Shown piece after piece: positions 31,701-41,545 of a stretch of DNA of 64,000 nucleotides (its first letter is position 1; every line of letters starts with the position of its first letter). The notes below the pieces were generated by a model. That model saw only the letters and a list, made by a program, of their open reading frames with translations, ran no database searches and was not told where the DNA came from. The DNA is from Parietichytrium sp. I65-24A (lineage: Eukaryota > Sar > Bigyra > Thraustochytrida > Thraustochytriidae), in assembly GCA_012862575.1 (NCBI GenBank), contig BLSF01000005.1, positions 372,001 to 436,000 of the forward strand. Reading direction: 5' to 3'. The position numbers were made by a program, and so were the translations under genes.

Positions 31701-33286
31701 ATGCCACTCCATATAAAAACATTGTGCTAAGTTTCTCGCTGAGCGAGACCGAGGATGTGAAGCTGGAAATTTCAGAGAATGATGTCCTTTGCGTACAAGA
31801 GATGGCCGAGTATTCGGGTCTGTCAACTCTCACTTCCAAGGAACTGGAAGGCCGCCTGGCGAGGTACGCTGGGAAAGGCGGTTCAATAACCATCGGCGAC
31901 TTTCAGTCGCTTTTAAAGGAGCAGCTTGGCCGAATGGACACTGTGCCAACCGCCGCAAAGCAGCAGCAATTCACGCGGTTTTCGTCACTGTTCCACATGT
32001 ACAGCCAGGTGGAAGCAGGGCCGGTGAAATCTAATAAGCTGTTCTGCGGACTGCTACTGTTTGCTACTGGGAAGAAGAGCGACAAGCTGAGCCGCGCTTT
32101 CTCGGCTTTTGACGACGACCAAGACGGATTTTTAACGCGCACACAGATGTACGATTTCTTCATGTCCTTTCTCGTTGGTCTTTATGCGTCACACGTCTGC
32201 AGTGGCGAGCAGTCTCTGCCCACGCAAAACGAAAAAGTGAGCTTCCAAGCTTTTTCTGCGTGCGTTTTGGACTTGACGGTGAACATCTTCAAGCAAACCC
32301 CGACCAGAAAGCACGAAGGGCTCATTGAGTTCTCGAACTTTGCCGAGTGGTACACCTCGCGTGGAGGATACGCCTTGATCCCTTGGTTAGAGCTGCTGGA
32401 CCTTCGCAAGTGGAAGATGGCCCTGGAGTATCAGAGCGGAGATACGCAAAGCAAGCCAGCGCCGGCACCTCGTCGGGCTCAAGAGCTCGGGTTTGGGACA
32501 CATTCTGCCAAGCAGGCTTCAGGCCGGGTTAGCGGATCGAGTGCAGGTGTTCCTCGGAGCCAGGATCCGATTTTCTCGTTTGACATGGCACGTGGCCAAA
32601 AGCTTGTGTATGTTCGCGCGGATCTCGAGCGCTTGCAGCGTCTTGTCTCGTTGACAAAATTCGATGAGAACACCCCGGAAAAGGTATTTACCACGTTTTC
32701 GAGCGCAGAAGTCGAACAATTGCGCGAAGGCGACGAGCTTCACATCAGCAAGCAAAAGTTTGACAGCGTGATGAGAGAGCTTGTCGACGGCACGAAGCTA
32801 TCGGACGACGAGAAGCAATTTCTACAGGTTGTTCTGTCGAGCATTTTCTCCGCCTACGACCGCAAAAACGAGAAACGCGTCCCATGGGTGGAGTTTTGCA
32901 CCGGATTTTTGGTGCTGTGCAAGGGTGAGAAGAGCGAGAAGTTGGCTGCAGCATTTGACATTTTTGAAGAGGACGACGTTCGCTCGCTTTCACGCACGCA
33001 ATTCGAGCGCTTTTTGTCCTCTTTCCTGACTGTTTTGCTCGCTCTCAACGAAGAGTCTTGCAACCGCTCAGCCGAAGAAGCCTGGGTACTTGTGGATTTG
33101 ACGATTGAGGAGCTTGTCGAAAATATCTACAAACAGCTCAAGCTTGACAAATCTCGCGATCGTGTCACTTTCCGTGACTTTGCCAACTGGTACGGCGAGG
33201 TTGGCCACGATGTGATTCCGTGGTTGGAACTCATCAATCTGGACAAGTTCTTGAATGCCTTGGGCCCTAAAAGTGCGAAGCTCTGA
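28775..33286 (+). CDS. Five-module EF-hand protein, up to 1503 aa
   Basis: A single exon built from five diverged copies of a ~220-residue module at about 112-326, 419-640, 685-917, 983-1215 and 1265-1494, separated by acidic/Ser-rich linkers. Each module starts with a beta-hairpin-like stretch, continues through two EF-hand-like pairs and ends with a signature close to F(x)DFAxWYxxxGxxxIPWxELxxLxKW. The main loops are DANRDGYLSIRQ, DVDQKGVLSGIS, DRDRDGKLTEPE, DDDQDGFLTRTQ and EEDDVRSLSRTQ. Only the third has the canonical acidic residue at position 12, and the fifth is degenerate. The protein is probably a cytosolic calcium-responsive scaffold. I do not recognise the family. The first 26 codons (Trp/His/Cys-rich, from a repetitive stretch) look like 5' UTR, and an ATG at 28853 (MWVLWRVGPG) is the better start. 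Confidence 0.85.
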   Translation: MTWWSWWAAHSVMFQCHVLTLRCCEFMWVLWRVGPGAALVAQCAASLGVERDDVVGFEWNGVTFPVGLVVRAGAQLFQGGNAKVLLKKRAREAITKVRSFDLDAEPERRRSVKFYLVGNQTILITKKDLGGIFLLMQLFSTLGLTPAALIRAIAGVKDGEAIHEEDFLSVVDTKFCLQKFATPKQQELLRDLFVRIFFSFDRAGCNTVNWKDLTGGLLMLSACGVKEKLRAMFHLFDANRDGYLSIRQLMRFFGSQLTMALALNKGMSMLPSRYVYSLIEETTEALTKSAAEEGSRNGTRINADEFMQWYDGHGHIMMPWAEVLCVRESVEGLLSWMQNPSAENSSRIEHLLMDTLDNRSSSLPASPRGRVGSDFEEEEEDDEATDDELEATSLKGDTARASAKVASGSPGDSEDDAPLFCFQLANGKQFILRTIDAELIDLVVSITRLCEMETETVHTYFLERLAKEGQGVEMSKEFFDKCLRGLIPASRLGKAEQRYLSYTFSTFFYAFDREKRSRVAVDEFLSGFSLLTKGTKSSKLLLAWSLFDVDQKGVLSGISLVRYVRSFLTTLFALQKDAAKLSAVETYSVIDATSVEIAREIIESTGSSEQISFEDFGNWYNQVGQEKASWLELLDLSKWATHTATDEAPWSEPRRADEEAEDEDEAQDDFDEDAGDGYGPEEVVFQIPLGTDEGDDVLVFKGEDVSYLEELLGLSDLAQLEPDEIHAALLRDSASDIMISLSSFTNCLRSLLGFDELDDEDWEPLEAALSLFFALYDQKGSARAATDELACGMSFLAGGKKSDKLALGFGLIDRDRDGKLTEPELERFLRALLLGLYGFTDLVKRMKKEEIWAVVQFAAKKAASMIIDGVSLSSSSPRVVAESSNRIVSFDDFAEWYVDGGFEIIPWIELYDLQKWPLQLAGLDDSDLNADDDDDEDARASNPGRILPSSPTDEDPESQTASSLQPSAVAAEYRGNATPYKNIVLSFSLSETEDVKLEISENDVLCVQEMAEYSGLSTLTSKELEGRLARYAGKGGSITIGDFQSLLKEQLGRMDTVPTAAKQQQFTRFSSLFHMYSQVEAGPVKSNKLFCGLLLFATGKKSDKLSRAFSAFDDDQDGFLTRTQMYDFFMSFLVGLYASHVCSGEQSLPTQNEKVSFQAFSACVLDLTVNIFKQTPTRKHEGLIEFSNFAEWYTSRGGYALIPWLELLDLRKWKMALEYQSGDTQSKPAPAPRRAQELGFGTHSAKQASGRVSGSSAGVPRSQDPIFSFDMARGQKLVYVRADLERLQRLVSLTKFDENTPEKVFTTFSSAEVEQLREGDELHISKQKFDSVMRELVDGTKLSDDEKQFLQVVLSSIFSAYDRKNEKRVPWVEFCTGFLVLCKGEKSEKLAAAFDIFEEDDVRSLSRTQFERFLSSFLTVLLALNEESCNRSAEEAWVLVDLTIEELVENIYKQLKLDKSRDRVTFRDFANWYGEVGHDVIPWLELINLDKFLNALGPKSAKL

Positions 33287-33652
33287 TAGCCAGTTTTGTT
33301 TTCTTTTTTCCTTTTTGCTTTGTGCCTGATTATTCCTGACCGTGAATTCTGCGGATCGGAATAAACAGCTTTTCTTTTTCCTTATTATCATCGTGTCGTT
33401 TGCGTGAAAATGTTTTCCATTTTTGTCACAAAAGTTCTTCAACAAAGAACAGAAGGATACCAAGACATGATATATTGTTTCTTTTCTTGACAGTATAAGA
33501 GCAAAAGTAACCTGGCATTGGGGCGGTCAAAGTGAACAAAACGCGGGAGAAAAGAGGAGGTCGTCCAGCGAATGCAAGGAGATAATAGGGGATATGAATT
33601 CGTTGGTTCTCAATCAGGAAGGTTTATATCAAGGCAAGTGAAGTCAGGTCGT
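33287..33652. other. Convergent 3' spacer
   Basis: About 370 bp between the stops of two converging genes. It is T-rich near 33295-33320 and 33370-33425, consistent with 3' UTRs. No gene is seen. Confidence 0.5.
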
Positions 33653-35428
33653 TCAAGCAATGGTACTCCTCTCAGTCTCCCATTCAAGTTTTTGCACATG
33701 TTGAGAAAGGCTGTCTTCAAGGACGCGGTCAAAGAGGGCAGCGGTGAGCGTGCAGTTATCGGTTCCGTAGGCTGCAGCTTGCCAGCCGATTGCAAGCTTG
33801 GCAATCTCACGGCCAGAGTAGCCCTTGGTGTGCGCAGCAACCTTGTCGATCATGTCCTGTTCTACACCCTCGATGGTGATACGAGTTGGGCCGGAGAACA
33901 TTCCACCAGTGTTTTCGTGAGCATTGACGACGTACTTGTTGAAGTAGTGGCGGAGCATGTGCTTGCGCTCGTCCTCGCCTGGAAGGTCGAACTTGACGAG
34001 CTCATCGGTACGATCATTGATTGCCCAATCCAACTGGCCAGGCTCATTAGTGGCATACACAAGCATAAAGTTGCTGCTCTCCGTTCCGGTGCGGTACAAG
34101 AATGCGTTGAGGGCGTTGCGCTGGTCTTCACTGATGTTCTGGTTGGTGCGCTTGCGCAAGAAGGCGTCCGCCTCATCCACAAAAACGAGGAGACCCCTCT
34201 TGCTAGTGCTTGCCCAGTCGAAGAGCTTGTGAATCTCAGTGACAGCGTCGCGGCCGAGCGGAGCGACATCACCACCGGTCATGATGGCAAAGTCCATGCC
34301 GGAGGATGCAGCCAGCTTTTTGGCGAAGAGAGTCTTACCGGTTCCAGGAGGTCCGTAAAAGAGCGCGTGGCGGTAAGGCGCCTTGTTCTTCTTGGTGTTT
34401 TTGGTCGATACGGCAAGGGTGGAAAGGCGGTCGCGGAGCTTGTTCTCCACGAAAACGCCGGAGAGAGCGCCATCGGTGGAGGTCATCATGCTCTTGAGCG
34501 ACTTGATGGGGCTGGTGAGCGCAATGCGAGAGGTCTCGCGAACGAGAGGTGGCTTACCGAGGCGGGACTCCACAAAGCGGCCGACAACGCCGGTGGAGAC
34601 GCGCGCTCCGTACACGCCCAGTGCGAGGGCGGTGAGAAGTCCGACTGTGGTGCCGAGCTTCTGCTTGTCCTCGAGGAACCCGTTGACGCCGTTACCGATC
34701 ATGGCGCCGGCCTCCTTGACGCTCTGCAGGACGGTGGTGCGGAGCTCGCGGGCCTCCATCTGGCTGCGCTGCATGCGAAGGTCCCAGTTCTTACGCTCCT
34801 GGTCAGCTTTGCCTTCCATCTCAGCCTGAACGCGGGACCGCTCCACGTCCTTGCGAAGCTTGGCCTCGTACTCTGCGGTTTGGCGCTTCATGGACTCTAC
34901 GCGCAGCTGAAAGTCCTCCTCGCGCTTGAGCTGCTGCTCCTGCATCTGACGCTGCGCATTGAGCTGCTCCTGGTGCTTCTTGCGAGACAGCTGGTCAGCG
35001 TAGTACGCCTGCTCCTGCTTGAGCTTGTGGTCCTGCTGCAGAGTCGTGCGACGCTCAGCTTCGATGGCGCGCGCGCGCTCCACGTCCATGGCCTTCTGCC
35101 GCACCTTGTTCTCCTCGATCTCCGCCATGGCTTGCTTGCTCCTGCGATCCTCCTTGAGCTTGGCAATGTTGATCGCCTCGGCAGCGTACTGCAGACCCTC
35201 CAGCTCCTTGGCGGCTGCCGCTGCGCGCTCCAGGGCCTTGGCATCAAAGCCGAACACATTGCCCTTCTCCGGCTCGCGGGCCTCGTCCTTGGGGTCGTCC
35301 TTGAACACCTTCTCTGCAGCGCCTTCCGCCCCACCCAGTCCGCCTAGCACAGGCACTGCGCTCGGCGCAGACCCTGACCCATCCTGCTTGTTCTCGGCGT
35401 CCTCCGCCTTCTTTCCGAACGGCCACAT
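33653..35428 (-). CDS. ATAD3: ATAD3 mitochondrial AAA+ ATPase, 591 aa
   Basis: A single exon with the complete ATAD3 plan: an N-terminal low-complexity stretch with FGFDAKALERAAAAAKEL at 59-76, a long charged coiled coil at ~65-225, a weak membrane segment near 258-280 (GTTVGLLTALALGVYG), then the AAA+ module. Walker A is GPPGTGKT at 359-366 and Walker B LLVFVDEADAF at 413-423, followed by a sensor region (VYATNEPGQLDWAINDR) and an arginine-rich sensor 2. In animals ATAD3 sits in the mitochondrial inner membrane with the ATPase facing the matrix and shapes cristae, nucleoids and contact sites. Length matches the family (~590). The opposite strand also has a long frame over the same bases, but it is an antisense shadow. 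Confidence 0.95.
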   Translation of the reverse strand: MWPFGKKAEDAENKQDGSGSAPSAVPVLGGLGGAEGAAEKVFKDDPKDEAREPEKGNVFGFDAKALERAAAAAKELEGLQYAAEAINIAKLKEDRRSKQAMAEIEENKVRQKAMDVERARAIEAERRTTLQQDHKLKQEQAYYADQLSRKKHQEQLNAQRQMQEQQLKREEDFQLRVESMKRQTAEYEAKLRKDVERSRVQAEMEGKADQERKNWDLRMQRSQMEARELRTTVLQSVKEAGAMIGNGVNGFLEDKQKLGTTVGLLTALALGVYGARVSTGVVGRFVESRLGKPPLVRETSRIALTSPIKSLKSMMTSTDGALSGVFVENKLRDRLSTLAVSTKNTKKNKAPYRHALFYGPPGTGKTLFAKKLAASSGMDFAIMTGGDVAPLGRDAVTEIHKLFDWASTSKRGLLVFVDEADAFLRKRTNQNISEDQRNALNAFLYRTGTESSNFMLVYATNEPGQLDWAINDRTDELVKFDLPGEDERKHMLRHYFNKYVVNAHENTGGMFSGPTRITIEGVEQDMIDKVAAHTKGYSGREIAKLAIGWQAAAYGTDNCTLTAALFDRVLEDSLSQHVQKLEWETERSTIA

Positions 35429-37667
35429 CCTCTTGCTCCAAGATACGCAAACGTGAACGTAAACGTGAACGTGAACGTAAACGCAATATCAATCTCCACT
35501 CTCGCGTACACGATGCGGGTTTGGTTCCCCCTTTCTTTCTCTCTTTCGCTCTTTCGCTCTTTCCTCGCACTGGCCCCTCTGCGTCGCTGACTGCTTGTGC
35601 TTGCTTGCCTCACTCACTCACTCACTCACTCACTCAGTCTCACTGACCTGACGCCAGGTCGTATGTTGGGCTATGTGCTTATGTGTGCTTGTGTTCCAGA
35701 CTCCTTCCCCCTCTCTCTGTCTGTCTCTCTGTCTCTCTCTCTATCTCTCTGTCTGTCTCTGTATCTATCTATCTCTCTGTCTGTCTGTCTGTCTGTCTGT
35801 GGATGTCTGCGGTCTCTCTCATCCAGACCTCTTTTTGTCTTTTTTGTCTTTTTTGTCTTTCTTCTCTGTCTCTCTCCCACAACCAATTGTTGCTATCCAC
35901 TCACTCTCTCACTCACACGAACGACTGACTGAGTAGACTGAGTTGACTGAGTGGATGGGCGAAAGACTACCCCGCCGGGCTATCCATTCGGTAGTGAGAG
36001 ACATAGAGTATGCTAGCAGCGCTACGCTGGCTGACTTGGGGAGGAAGGCTAAGGATACGGGTATGCGGGATGGTAGCGCAGAGATGAGCAAGATGGATGG
36101 ATGAATGGATCTTCCTCTGGTGGATTCATAGGAGTGCTAGTGCGCGGTCTGTCTTTCCGCTAGAGGCAATTACTGGCAGCGTAGGAATAGGCCGCGCATA
36201 GGCATGGGAATGACCTGTGTCTGTCTTCTGGGGTCTTATTCAAGAGATAAGTGGCCTTATGGCGCGAGTGCTGGTAAACCATTTTTTGAAATGTTTTGGG
36301 AAATTTGTATTCTTTTTCTTCCTTGTTACATTTTGGATTTTTCACAAAGTTTTGATTTTGATGCTCTTGACTGATTGTTGCTCTTTCGCCATTTCTTTCT
36401 CGTCCGTCTTTCAGTTTTTCAGGACATTGAGAGATAAATTTACATTGTGGAGAGCCAAAATGCACTACGAAGTCCAGCAACATAGTACTCAGAATACTCT
36501 AGTCTGGTTAGTCTGGTTAGTCTGGTTGCGTTTTCACTGTCGTCAGTGTCGTCAGAATAGCTTTTTGTGCACCGCGTCTCCGACTCCCTGAGCTACATTG
36601 AGCTACACACCGACTGACCTGAGTTTCATCATGAAGGACATCATTTGACATCATGGACCGAGCCCGCAGCCTGCCAAGCCTGCCCCGATTTCGGAAGCGA
36701 TGAGCTTGACTTAAAAAGTTAAAATAAAAAGAGCTTGTAGATGGGCTTTCGCTTTTACACTGACTCGCTCAGTCTTATCACACAGTCACCCACTACACGA
36801 GCTTTTCGCCGTTTGACATTTTGGACAATGAGAGGTTCTTGCACGCTCCCCAAGCCCTGGAGTATGAAACGTCTGAGAGGTCCCTGCTCGCTGCGGCGCC
36901 CGAAACGGTGACTGACCATGCACGTGCAATCCGACCGGCATCTGACTGAGATGACTGAGTCACCAAAGCTTACTTGTTTCCCATTCCGGAATTTCCGGAA
37001 AGCGGGAGTTGTCATCTGGCGCTTTCCGGGACTCGGACAACTCAAATCATCGTGACTGAGAACAGCATCCAGAAACCATAGTAGTTCGTAGTACATGGCC
37101 AGTGTCAGCCAGACTGAGAACCACTCATTCTAGTAAGAGTGTATAGCGTCCCAATAACAAGGTTCTTCTCGAACGTTTCCCCCCAAGACCTACCTTTGGG
37201 TTCCAAGTAGGTTTCGACATGGGTTCTGGGGAGGTTCTTCGTAGGAGAACCCGCGCATGGGTCGGGCCAGGTTCCTTGGCGCTTAGCGCCGGTTCACGCG
37301 CGATGCCAGTATCGACCATGCTGCTTTTCTAAAGCGATTGCCTAGTAGAAACATACGCCTCCTTGAACGGAATTCAGGATCAGATTCAGAATTCAGAATT
37401 CTGAATGTGGCACCCTACCTTCCAATAAGGTTTGTTTCCGCTGCACTTTATGGCTGCACTTAAATACTTAAATCGTGATGAGTGAAGCCACGAAGTGACA
37501 GCGTAAACAAACCCTATCGGAAGGTGGGGTGAATCGTGGACGGCTTCACTTAAATCGTGAATCGTGGTGTGATGCGCGAAACGCAATTTCAAGAACAATG
37601 AACTCGCCGCCAGAAAAAATCGAATTTCCAAGAATGGGGTCTTAGCGATTATTCATAATACATCATT
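35429..37667. other. Divergent spacer rich in simple repeats, no supported gene
   Basis: About 2.2 kb. Just upstream of ATAD3 is an ACGTGA/ACGTAA hexamer run (35450-35482). There are (CTCA)n at 35609-35636, a CT/GTCT tract at 35709-35800, and a TTTTTGTCTT triplication at 35832-35860. CAGAATTCAG lies at 37387-37396, directly followed by a second overlapping GAATTC palindrome. Near 37160-37310 several GGTTC words recur. No convincing gene is present. Confidence 0.5.
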
Positions 37668-38283
37668 GAGAATCCTATTAGGCACTCTTCAGGGCTCAAG
37701 ACACGGTCTTAAGAGTCTTAAGACCAGAGTACACTTTCGAACATTTTCGAACTCTTTCGCGTGGGCATATTTCTAATTAACCAAAACCATAGCAGTCTAC
37801 GACATAATATTGACCCCTTACACCTCCACCGTGCTCGTTTAGTCACACTATAAGCTAAACACTATTTCTATACGCCTATTTTATCTGCTAAGCTTATTAC
37901 GAGAACAGTATCTCATGTTAAGACTCCATTAGAGAGGAGGTCATTATAGCAAGTCATAAGTGCGACGTAGACCTCCGTAATAGTTGTAAGACCCATCGCA
38001 ACACACGCACTATTGTACACTAGTACTCCCTTTCCCTCTGGGAAGGAACGAATACACGCAATCTAGCAGCGCTAGTCTCGCGCGTAGTAACTCCCCTTGT
38101 CCTGCGGCCCGTTAAGGTTCTCGGTAGGGCACCCCTACGGCCCGAGTAGGGCAGAGGTGCAAGCAAAGGAAAGGAAAGAAAGGTAAGCTGCAAAGCAAGC
38201 GCGTGCCCTCTCCCAACGAGACCAACAAGACCAACGGGACGAACGAGACTGTCGTAGTCGCAGTCAAAGTCGAAGGTCGCGCT

Positions 38284-38355
38284 CTCACAGTACTCACAGT
38301 ACTCACAGTACTCACAGTACTCACAGTACTCACAGTACTCACAGTACTCACAGTG
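38284..38355 (+). repeat. 9-bp minisatellite CTCACAGTA, eight units
   Basis: Seven perfect CTCACAGTA units plus one ending CTCACAGTG. The second copy of the duplicated segment has only three units, near 39492-39518, so this tract is the most variable part of the duplication. It lies ~230 bp upstream of the FAD synthase start in each copy. The spacer-free tandem units exclude a CRISPR array. Confidence 0.9.
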
Positions 38356-38585
38356 CCGCGTTTGAGCAACTGTGCAGCTGCGGGGTAGCTGTGGGTGGGC
38401 GCCAAGCCTCTTGGCGGGCAACTAAGGAGCGGCGAAGAAAGCGGCGAACGGGGAGACCTGGTGCTGTGCACACAAGTCGTCGTTTGTCATTGTTTTTGTC
38501 GTTGTCGTTGTCGTTGGGGCGCTGAACGGCGGTGGACAGTCGGCGCGGTGAAAGGCGGGAGGAGAAGGAGGCGAAGGAATCTCGC

Positions 38586-38907
38586 ATGGCCACGCTGGTC
38601 CAAGCGGCGAGTGGGGATGTGGCCCGGAAGCTGGAAGAGCTCATAGAGGTGGCGGACAGCACCACAGTGCAAGAAATCTTGGAAGCGCTGGAGGTGATCG
38701 AAACGGCGTTCTGCAAGTATGAGTTTGGCGAACTAGCGCTGAGCTTTAATGGCGGCAAGGACTGCACCGTTGTTCTGCACCTGCTGCGGGTGGCTCTGCA
38801 GCGGAAGTTTCCACTGGACGAGAGTAAACGTGTGTGTAATCTTAAGGTTGTATATTTTCAGAAGGACGATGAGTTCGAGGAGATGAAGATGTTTGTGGAA
38901 GACGTCA
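38586..38907 (+). pseudogene. Truncated FAD synthase first copy
   Basis: The reading frame from the MATLVQAASG start is the same as the intact gene at 39752 for 107 codons, past the SFNGGKDCTVVLHL nucleotide-binding loop, up to EMKMFVEDV. There the duplicated segment ends at an ambiguous base and the frame runs into the non-coding start of the next copy, stopping within ~20 codons. The product would lack the C-terminal two thirds of the fold and should be inactive. If the tandem arrangement is an assembly artefact, this piece is simply the other allele. Confidence 0.8.
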
Positions 38908-39751
38908 NCGAGAATCCTATTAGGCACTCTTCAGGGCTCAAGACACGGTCCTAAGAGTCGTAAGACCAGTTCACACTTTCAAACTCTTTCGCGTGGGCAT
39001 ATTTCTAATTAGCCAAAACCATAGCAGTCCACGACATAATATTGACCCCGTACACCTCCACCGTGCTCGTTTAGTCACACTATAAGCTAAACACTATTTC
39101 TATACGCCTCTTTTATCTGCTAAGCTTATTACGAGAACAGTAGCTCATGCTAAGACTCCATTAGAGAGGAGGTCATTATAGCAAGTCATAAGTGCGACGT
39201 AGACCTCCTTAATAGCTGTAAGACCCATCGCAATACACGCACTATTGTACACTAGTACTCCCTTTCCCTCTGGGAAGGAACGAATACACGCAATCTAGCC
39301 TCGCTAGTCTCGCGCGTAGTAACTCCCCTTGTCCTGCGGCCCATTAAGGTTCTCGGTAGGGCACCCCTACGGCCCGAGTAGGGCAGAGGTGCAAGCAAAG
39401 GAAAGGAAAGAAAGGTAAGCTGCAAAGCAAGCGCGTGCCCTCTCCCAACGAGACCAACAAGACCAACAAGACCAACGGGACGAACGAGACTGTCACAGTA
39501 CTCACAGTGCTCACAGTGCCGCGTTTGAGCAACAGTGCAGCTGCGGGGTAGCTGTGGGTGGGCGCCAAGCCTCTTGGCGGGCAACTAAGGAGCGGCGAAG
39601 AAAGCGGCGAACGGGGAGACCTGGTGCTGTGCACACAAGTCGTCGTTTGTCATTGTTTTTGTCGTTGTCTTTGTTGTCGTTAGGGCGCTGAACGGCGGTG
39701 GACAGTCGGCGCGGTGAAAGGCGGGAGGAGAAGGAGGCGAAGGAATCTCGC

Positions 39752-40492
39752 ATGGCCACGCTGGTCCAAGCGGCGAGTGGGGATGTGGCCCGGAAGCTGG
39801 AAGAGCTCATAGAGGTGGCGGACAGCACCACAGTGCAAGAAATCTTGGAAGCGCTGGAGGTGATCGAAACGGCGTTCTGCAAGTATGAGTTTGGCGAACT
39901 AGCGCTGAGCTTTAATGGCGGCAAGGACTGCACCGTTGTTCTGCACCTGCTGCGGGTAGCTCTGCAGCGGAAGTTTCCACTGGACGAGAGTAAACGTGTG
40001 TGTAATCTTAAGGTTGTATATTTTCAGAAGGACGATGAGTTCGAGGAGATGAAGATGTTTGTGGAAGACGTCAAGGCTAAATACGGCATCTGCGTCGATA
40101 TGCTCCCGAGCTCGTACAAAGAGGGGCTCAGACTTATGGAGGAGCAGGGCTATAAAGCTGTCTTCATGGGACAGAGAAAGACTGATCCTTATGGTGCCCA
40201 GCTGGAACATTTCACGCACTGCACTGCGGGTTGGCCAGATATCGTGCGCGTAAACCCGATTTTGAACTGGTCTTATTCTACGATCTGGAAGTTTCTGCGC
40301 GGCTGCGAGCTGGAGTATTGCAAGCTCTACGATGATGGCTATACCAGCTTGGGTTCTGTAAAAACAACAACTCGCAATCCGCTTCTTGTCGCTTCTCTTG
40401 ACGGTAGGCTGGCTTCCAGGCCAGCTTATGAGCTAGAAGATGGCGACCAGTTTGAGCGCGTGAGTCGCGAGAACAGCCTTGAGTCTCGCTAG
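39752..40492 (+). CDS. FAD1: FAD synthase (FMN adenylyltransferase), PAPS-reductase-type, 246 aa
   Basis: Catalyses ATP + FMN to FAD + pyrophosphate. The protein is a single PAPS-reductase/adenine-nucleotide alpha hydrolase domain, as in yeast Fad1 and the C-terminal half of human FLAD1. Seen are the SFNGGKDCTVVLHLL nucleotide loop, VYFQKDDEFEEM, KAVFMGQRKTDP, RVNPILNWSYSTIWKFLR, and the C-terminal YCKLYDDGYTSLGS...TTRNP motif that binds the flavin side. A start 18 codons upstream (39698, MDSRRGERR) is open, but the shorter MATLVQ start gives a more normal N-terminus. There is no molybdopterin-binding domain, unlike FLAD1, and no targeting signal, so it is probably cytosolic. The 5' third and the promoter are duplicated directly upstream. 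The last ~35 residues are acidic and lack family features. Confidence 0.93.
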   Translation: MATLVQAASGDVARKLEELIEVADSTTVQEILEALEVIETAFCKYEFGELALSFNGGKDCTVVLHLLRVALQRKFPLDESKRVCNLKVVYFQKDDEFEEMKMFVEDVKAKYGICVDMLPSSYKEGLRLMEEQGYKAVFMGQRKTDPYGAQLEHFTHCTAGWPDIVRVNPILNWSYSTIWKFLRGCELEYCKLYDDGYTSLGSVKTTTRNPLLVASLDGRLASRPAYELEDGDQFERVSRENSLESR

Positions 40493-41398
40493 TTTGTGCG
40501 TTACAAGCTAGCTAGCGACTTTGTGTGTATGTGTAGAAAATGATATAGATTCTTCTCGGTCGTCACCCTGTTTTCCGCAAATCTTTTGCTAGTTGTTGTT
40601 TTTCATGTATCACTTTCCCTGCTAATTTTTAAATAAAAAAAGTAAAAATAATTGACATAATGATCACGAGTCAAAGAACCACACCAAGTACCCTCTCTAG
40701 TTGCTACAGCTAGTCTCCTTTGCCGAGATGGAGAAATCGAGACTTCCTCGACCTCATAAGAGCCCGAAGCCTCTGTCTGCCCTGGGCTATGATAGTCACG
40801 ATGGAATGATGAAATTTGATCAATTGAAATGACATCGGAATGAAACAGATGAAACGGCATGTAGTAATTATTAGCGATTCTCCTGGGACGCAAGGGTCGT
40901 AAACGTTCCGCAGATGGATAGCACCTCCTAACACTATCTACCCCGGTCGCCTTTGCTCCGGTTCCTGCTAGCCACCTCCTAATGACTTCCTATCCGGAGA
41001 AAAGTTCCCCAGCAGGAAGGCAGCACGAGGAAAAGACGTGGACGCAGACTCCTACCACTTGGCTACCCAAACCTCTAGGCCTTGCAGTCCTTGCGCTCTT
41101 TCCCGTTCGCCATTCATCACCGTGACTACCGTTCACGATAGTCGAATGGTAGCAGAATTGCGTTCCCTCTCACCACTGCGTCGACCAAAAAAGTGTCACG
41201 AAACCGGCGCGGGACATCTCTCTCTTAAATTCGCCACACCCCACACCCCACACCACACACCACACACCACACACCCCACACCAAACACCCCACACCCCAC
41301 ACCGCGGAGGAGCGTAGAAGCGTGCGCGGTCCCCGCGAGCTCAGCGCGCGAAGATAAAGAGCGAGCAGACATAAAAAAAGAGAAGAACGCCCACCAAG
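40493..41398. other. Spacer with CA-rich tract
   Basis: About 900 bp between two plus-strand genes. It is AT-rich just after FAD synthase (40610-40655, 3' UTR-like), and has a CACCCCACAC/CACACACC tract at 41227-41302, ~100 bp before the next start. The 60 bp before that start are purine-rich. No gene is seen. Confidence 0.5.
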
Positions 41399-41512
41399 AT
41401 GGTGACGGTGTCAGGTCGCGTGACGGCGGTTGTGCTAGCCGGGGCGCTAGCCGCGGGCGTAGGCGTGGCGCTGGTGCTGAGGAGCAGGCAGCGTAAAGCA
41501 GCGCAGCGGCAG

Positions 41513-41545
<33 letters not shown>

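Larger units (their letters stand above)
37668..40073 (+). repeat. Direct tandem duplication of the FAD synthase 5' region (two ~1.2-kb copies)
   Basis: Copy 1 is 37668-38907 (1240 bp) and copy 2 is 38910-40073 (1164 bp). Both start at GAGAATCCTATTAGG and end in GACGTCA inside the FAD synthase coding region. They are nearly identical, with scattered substitutions and small indels. The largest difference is a 9-bp minisatellite, eight units in copy 1 (38284-38355) and three in copy 2. The join carries an ambiguous base (n at 38908). This may be a true tandem duplication or two alleles joined end to end by the assembler. Confidence 0.95.

Noticed and set aside
33572-35347. A 591-codon plus-strand frame opposite ATAD3
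   Set aside because: It is the exact antisense of a clear AAA+ ATPase with Walker motifs. Its Leu/Val/Ala-rich composition is that of a complementary frame.
37130-37330. GGTTC-rich stretch considered as tRNA genes
   Set aside because: T-arm-like words are present, but I could not fit a cloverleaf with an acceptor stem and anticodon arm anywhere in it.
38284-38355. Nine-bp tandem repeat considered as a CRISPR array
   Set aside because: Units are directly adjacent without spacers, so it is a minisatellite.
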